Origin: Candidatus Shapirobacteria bacterium
GTDB taxonomy: Bacteria; Patescibacteriota; Microgenomatia; 0-14-0-10-38-17
Assembly: GCA_028697345.1 (NCBI GenBank)
Contig: JAQVFF010000003.1
Coordinates: 1 to 33,051, forward strand
Length of the DNA: 33,051 nucleotides
Direction: 5' to 3'
Shown: positions 30,723 to 33,051 of the stretch, one piece after another
Layout of the letters: each line of letters starts with the position of its first letter
How positions within the stretch are numbered: position 1 is the stretch's first letter
The notes under the pieces: generated by a model
Seen by the model: only the letters and a program-made list of their open reading frames with translations
Told to the model about the DNA's origin: nothing
Database searches by the model: none
Program-made: the position numbers and the translations under genes

Positions 30723-31970
30723 ATGAATAAAGATTGTTTCTTCCATAAGGGCTTGTTTTTATTAACTATTTCTTTGCTAACTCTTACCTTTTTTTTCGTT
30801 TATCCTGGCCTAGCAGGCTCTGCCAGCAACTTGAAAAATGCCCGAGTTGTCTTGTCCGATTCCCGACCTCTTTTCGAATATACTAAACACACCAACTATT
30901 TCCAAACCACTACTGCTATTCCAGCCTCTGGAAAAATTATTATTGACCTTGACCCTGAAAATAGTACTCCTTTCGATCTTGGAGTCGGCCACGGTTATGC
31001 CGACATGAGTCTAAGATATAGCGCCAACGCTGATATGTCGAGTGCCACCACCTGTACTTTAGCCGCCGCTCCAGATGTTGATGTAGTTGGGGTTAGCGTT
31101 AACAATAGCGATGAAATTATTACTATTACTTTGGCTCCATCGGGAACTTGTGCCGGTATTGCTGGTGATCAATATGTTGAAATTGTCATTGGTGATGGTG
31201 CCTCCGGTGGTTTAGATGACATTATAAATCCGGCCAAAGTAGCCGCCACCGGTACTGCTGATACCTATTTAATCGAGTATGAAACTCAAAACGCCGCTTC
31301 TGAAACCTTAGATACTGCTTCTGTTAAAGCGGCTATTATTGACGCCGTTACTATCACTGCTGAAGTTAAAGCTACTCTTTCTTGCCAGGTGGCCGGAGTT
31401 GGGGTTGGAACCAGTCTGGTTGGGGTTGGAGCCACTTTTAACGACTATGGTGTTGCCGGATTTACAACTAATGCCGACGCTGTCTCTTTTGGAGTTTTAG
31501 AAGCCAACTCAGCCTCCCAGTCTGCTCAACAACTTAAGGTCAACACTAATGGCGCCAACGGTTTTTATTTTGCCGTCAAACAATATGGAGATTTGACCTC
31601 CGACGGCGGTGATACTATTGATACTTTTGTTGATGGTGTCACCCAAGACAATTCTTCGCCAGTTATCTGGGCCCCCCCCTCAGCCTCAGTCGGTTCTCCG
31701 GATACTTATGGACACCTTGGTTATGGCACCACTGACATCACTCTCGATGATCTTAATGGTTCTGGCGATGAGGACCGTTTTTTTGAAACTAAATTCGCAG
31801 GATTATCAACCACTTATGAGGCTGTTTTAAGTAACGATGGTCCAAGCGACGGTATTAGCGCCGACACCAATGGTCAAACTTACGTTGTTTACCAAATTGA
31901 GATTTCAGGATTACAACAAGCCGGTATTTACTCCAACACTGTTTCTTATTTGTGCACTGGACGTTATTAG
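30723..31970 (+). CDS. Secreted beta-rich surface protein, WxL-like candidate
   Basis: 415 residues with a signal segment (about 10-32). The mature chain is rich in A, T, D, G, S and V and poor in lysine, as for a surface protein. Residues about 215-415 look like one domain: FTTNADAVSFGVLEANSA, then QQLKVNTNGANGFYFAVKQ, and at the end YQIEISGLQQAGIYSNTVSYLCTGRY (split here into parts), which resembles the fold order and closing strand of WxL and related wall-bound domains. A tryptophan-x-leucine motif itself is not evident, so the family name is only a suggestion. Four cysteines may form disulphides. It lies between the two Ig-like anchored proteins and has its own strong promoter, so it is likely abundant. 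Confidence 0.55.
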   Translation: MNKDCFFHKGLFLLTISLLTLTFFFVYPGLAGSASNLKNARVVLSDSRPLFEYTKHTNYFQTTTAIPASGKIIIDLDPENSTPFDLGVGHGYADMSLRYSANADMSSATTCTLAAAPDVDVVGVSVNNSDEIITITLAPSGTCAGIAGDQYVEIVIGDGASGGLDDIINPAKVAATGTADTYLIEYETQNAASETLDTASVKAAIIDAVTITAEVKATLSCQVAGVGVGTSLVGVGATFNDYGVAGFTTNADAVSFGVLEANSASQSAQQLKVNTNGANGFYFAVKQYGDLTSDGGDTIDTFVDGVTQDNSSPVIWAPPSASVGSPDTYGHLGYGTTDITLDDLNGSGDEDRFFETKFAGLSTTYEAVLSNDGPSDGISADTNGQTYVVYQIEISGLQQAGIYSNTVSYLCTGRY

Positions 31971-31996
31971 GCTAATATATTAAATTAATTCTATAA

Positions 31997-33051
31997 ATGA
32001 TCAAAAAGTCTGCCTGGTTAATATTTATTCTTATCTTACTATTGGCGACAGTCACCAGTTCTGTCTTAGGCCAAGAAAACCCAGCCGGCCAAGATCCCAA
32101 CAACCAGCAAGAAGAAGCCGTCATTCAAATTCAGGAACAGGGAATCATTACTCCGTCTCCCCAGCCTCAACCCACCCCTACACCGGAAACTTTAACCGAT
32201 AGCAACTTAATCACTATCAGCCCACCAATTCGAGAACTAGAACTGCCTCGGGGCAGCGCTAATTCTTATCAAATGTCCCTAACCAATCGAGGGCAAAAAA
32301 TGATTACCTTGGTTCTGCGAGCATCGCCATTCGTTGCCTCTGGAGACACCGGTGGCGTTGATGTCGCTGACGATCCTCTACCCGAAACCCAAAACTGGAT
32401 TATTATTAGTCCTAGTGTTGTTGCCTTAGAACCCGGAGAACAAACTGACATCACCTACACCATTATCGTTCCTCAAAACGCTGAGCCAGGTGGCTTTTAT
32501 TTTGCTATTACCGCACTTTTATCAAGCGACACCAGTGTTGGCGGACAACCAGACCAAATTACTACCGGATCAGCAATTAATCTTAATGTGGCTTCTTTAA
32601 ATTTGGTCACCATTGAAGGCCCGGTTAACTACGGTGCTCAAATCGCTGAATTTTCAACTCCTAAGGTTTTATTTGAATACGGTCCGGTACCATTTACTAC
32701 CCGAATTTTAAATTTAAGCAATGTCCACATTAAACCTATTTTGGAAATAGAAGTTAACAATACTTGGGGGCTGGAAAGCGCTAGTTTAATTCATGTCGAA
32801 AGACAAAACATTCTTCCTCAAGCTCAAAGACGCTACGAATCTGAATTTAGTGGCAAGTGGCACTTTGGTCGCTATTCAGCTACCCTAAGCGGCCTTTATG
32901 GCGACGGCCAAGTTCTTTCTTATACTATCTTTTTTTGGATCATGCCCTGGAAAATAATTTTGGCCATTTTACTTGCTTTGGTTATTATCATCCTGCTTAT
33001 CTTTTCCATCAAGCGCCAACTTGATGAAAAGAAAATATTGGAAGAAGAATT
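31997..33051 (+). CDS. Secreted Ig-like membrane-anchored protein, paralogue, 3' end outside the window
   Basis: An open frame from ATG 31997 runs to the window edge without a stop (351 codons). A signal segment (about 5-25, ending SSVLGQ) is followed by a P/T/Q-rich linker. The first domain begins LITISPPIRELELPRGSA and has ALEPGEQTDITYTIIVPQNA and PGGFYFAITALL, the same pattern as the protein at 29609-30580. A second domain and then FFWIMPWKIILAILLALV, a transmembrane helix, and a charged cytoplasmic start (KRQLDEKKILEEE) follow. The first domain is again DUF916-like. It is 26 nt after the secreted protein gene, so the two are probably co-transcribed. Confidence 0.6.
   Translation, partial: MIKKSAWLIFILILLLATVTSSVLGQENPAGQDPNNQQEEAVIQIQEQGIITPSPQPQPTPTPETLTDSNLITISPPIRELELPRGSANSYQMSLTNRGQKMITLVLRASPFVASGDTGGVDVADDPLPETQNWIIISPSVVALEPGEQTDITYTIIVPQNAEPGGFYFAITALLSSDTSVGGQPDQITTGSAINLNVASLNLVTIEGPVNYGAQIAEFSTPKVLFEYGPVPFTTRILNLSNVHIKPILEIEVNNTWGLESASLIHVERQNILPQAQRRYESEFSGKWHFGRYSATLSGLYGDGQVLSYTIFFWIMPWKIILAILLALVIIILLIFSIKRQLDEKKILEEE

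Overview
This AT-rich, gene-dense window looks like Candidate Phyla Radiation (Patescibacteria), most likely a Microgenomates-type genome. The evidence is the compact core genes, many 1-20 nt gene overlaps, ribosomal proteins with lineage-style extensions, short surface proteins with a cohesin domain and an LPQTG motif, and single-copy competence genes. TGA is used as a stop (for example def), so the standard bacterial code applies, not the Gracilibacteria/SR1 code. No transposase, phage gene or CRISPR array is visible.

Layout, left to right. 1-2.0 kb: the start of a second mreB (minus strand, cut by the window edge), then a cohesin-type surface protein next to an FN3-dockerin protein. 1.8-2.7 kb: a tRNA cluster (Trp, two Thr, Ala) with rpmG (L33). 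One tRNA-Thr(TGT) lies inside the anticodon loop of a second, broken tRNA-Thr(TGT) gene. 2.8-8.3 kb: an O-antigen ligase-like TPR protein, an overlapping def-fmt-dacA operon whose promoter sits in a 39-bp tandem repeat, rpmB, and an M50 site-2 protease-like protein. 8.4-11.9 kb, minus strand: a structured RNA resembling 6S RNA, then the operon rplJ-rplL-secE-nusG-rplK-rplA headed by an L10-type leader. A divergent helix-turn-helix gene shares the -35 region of that operon. 12.2-18.6 kb: a WecG/TagA glycosyltransferase with mreB, a PEGA-domain protein, tRNA-Arg and tRNA-Pro, and an M16 protease-ndk-amino acid permease operon. 18.7-27.5 kb: a phosphodiesterase-type enzyme, argS, a ComEC split into two overlapping genes, comEA and leuS. 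27.7-33.05 kb, plus strand: a membrane protein with a kinase-less HisKA-like tail, a TPR protein, and a surface cluster of two paralogous Ig-like membrane-anchored proteins flanking a secreted beta-rich protein. The last gene runs off the window.

Functional themes are translation (four aminoacylation or start/stop-processing enzymes, seven ribosomal proteins, seven tRNA loci), envelope building (two MreB, DacA, O-antigen ligase, WecG, surface proteins) and DNA uptake (ComEC, ComEA). Many first genes have an extended -10 box (TGn plus TATAAT-like) placed so that transcription would start at or within a few bases of the start codon, with no Shine-Dalgarno site. Several downstream genes in operons carry strong GGAGG-type sites. 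This points to frequent leaderless transcripts.

All function calls rest on reading the translations and nucleotide sequence by eye. No database search or folding program was run.
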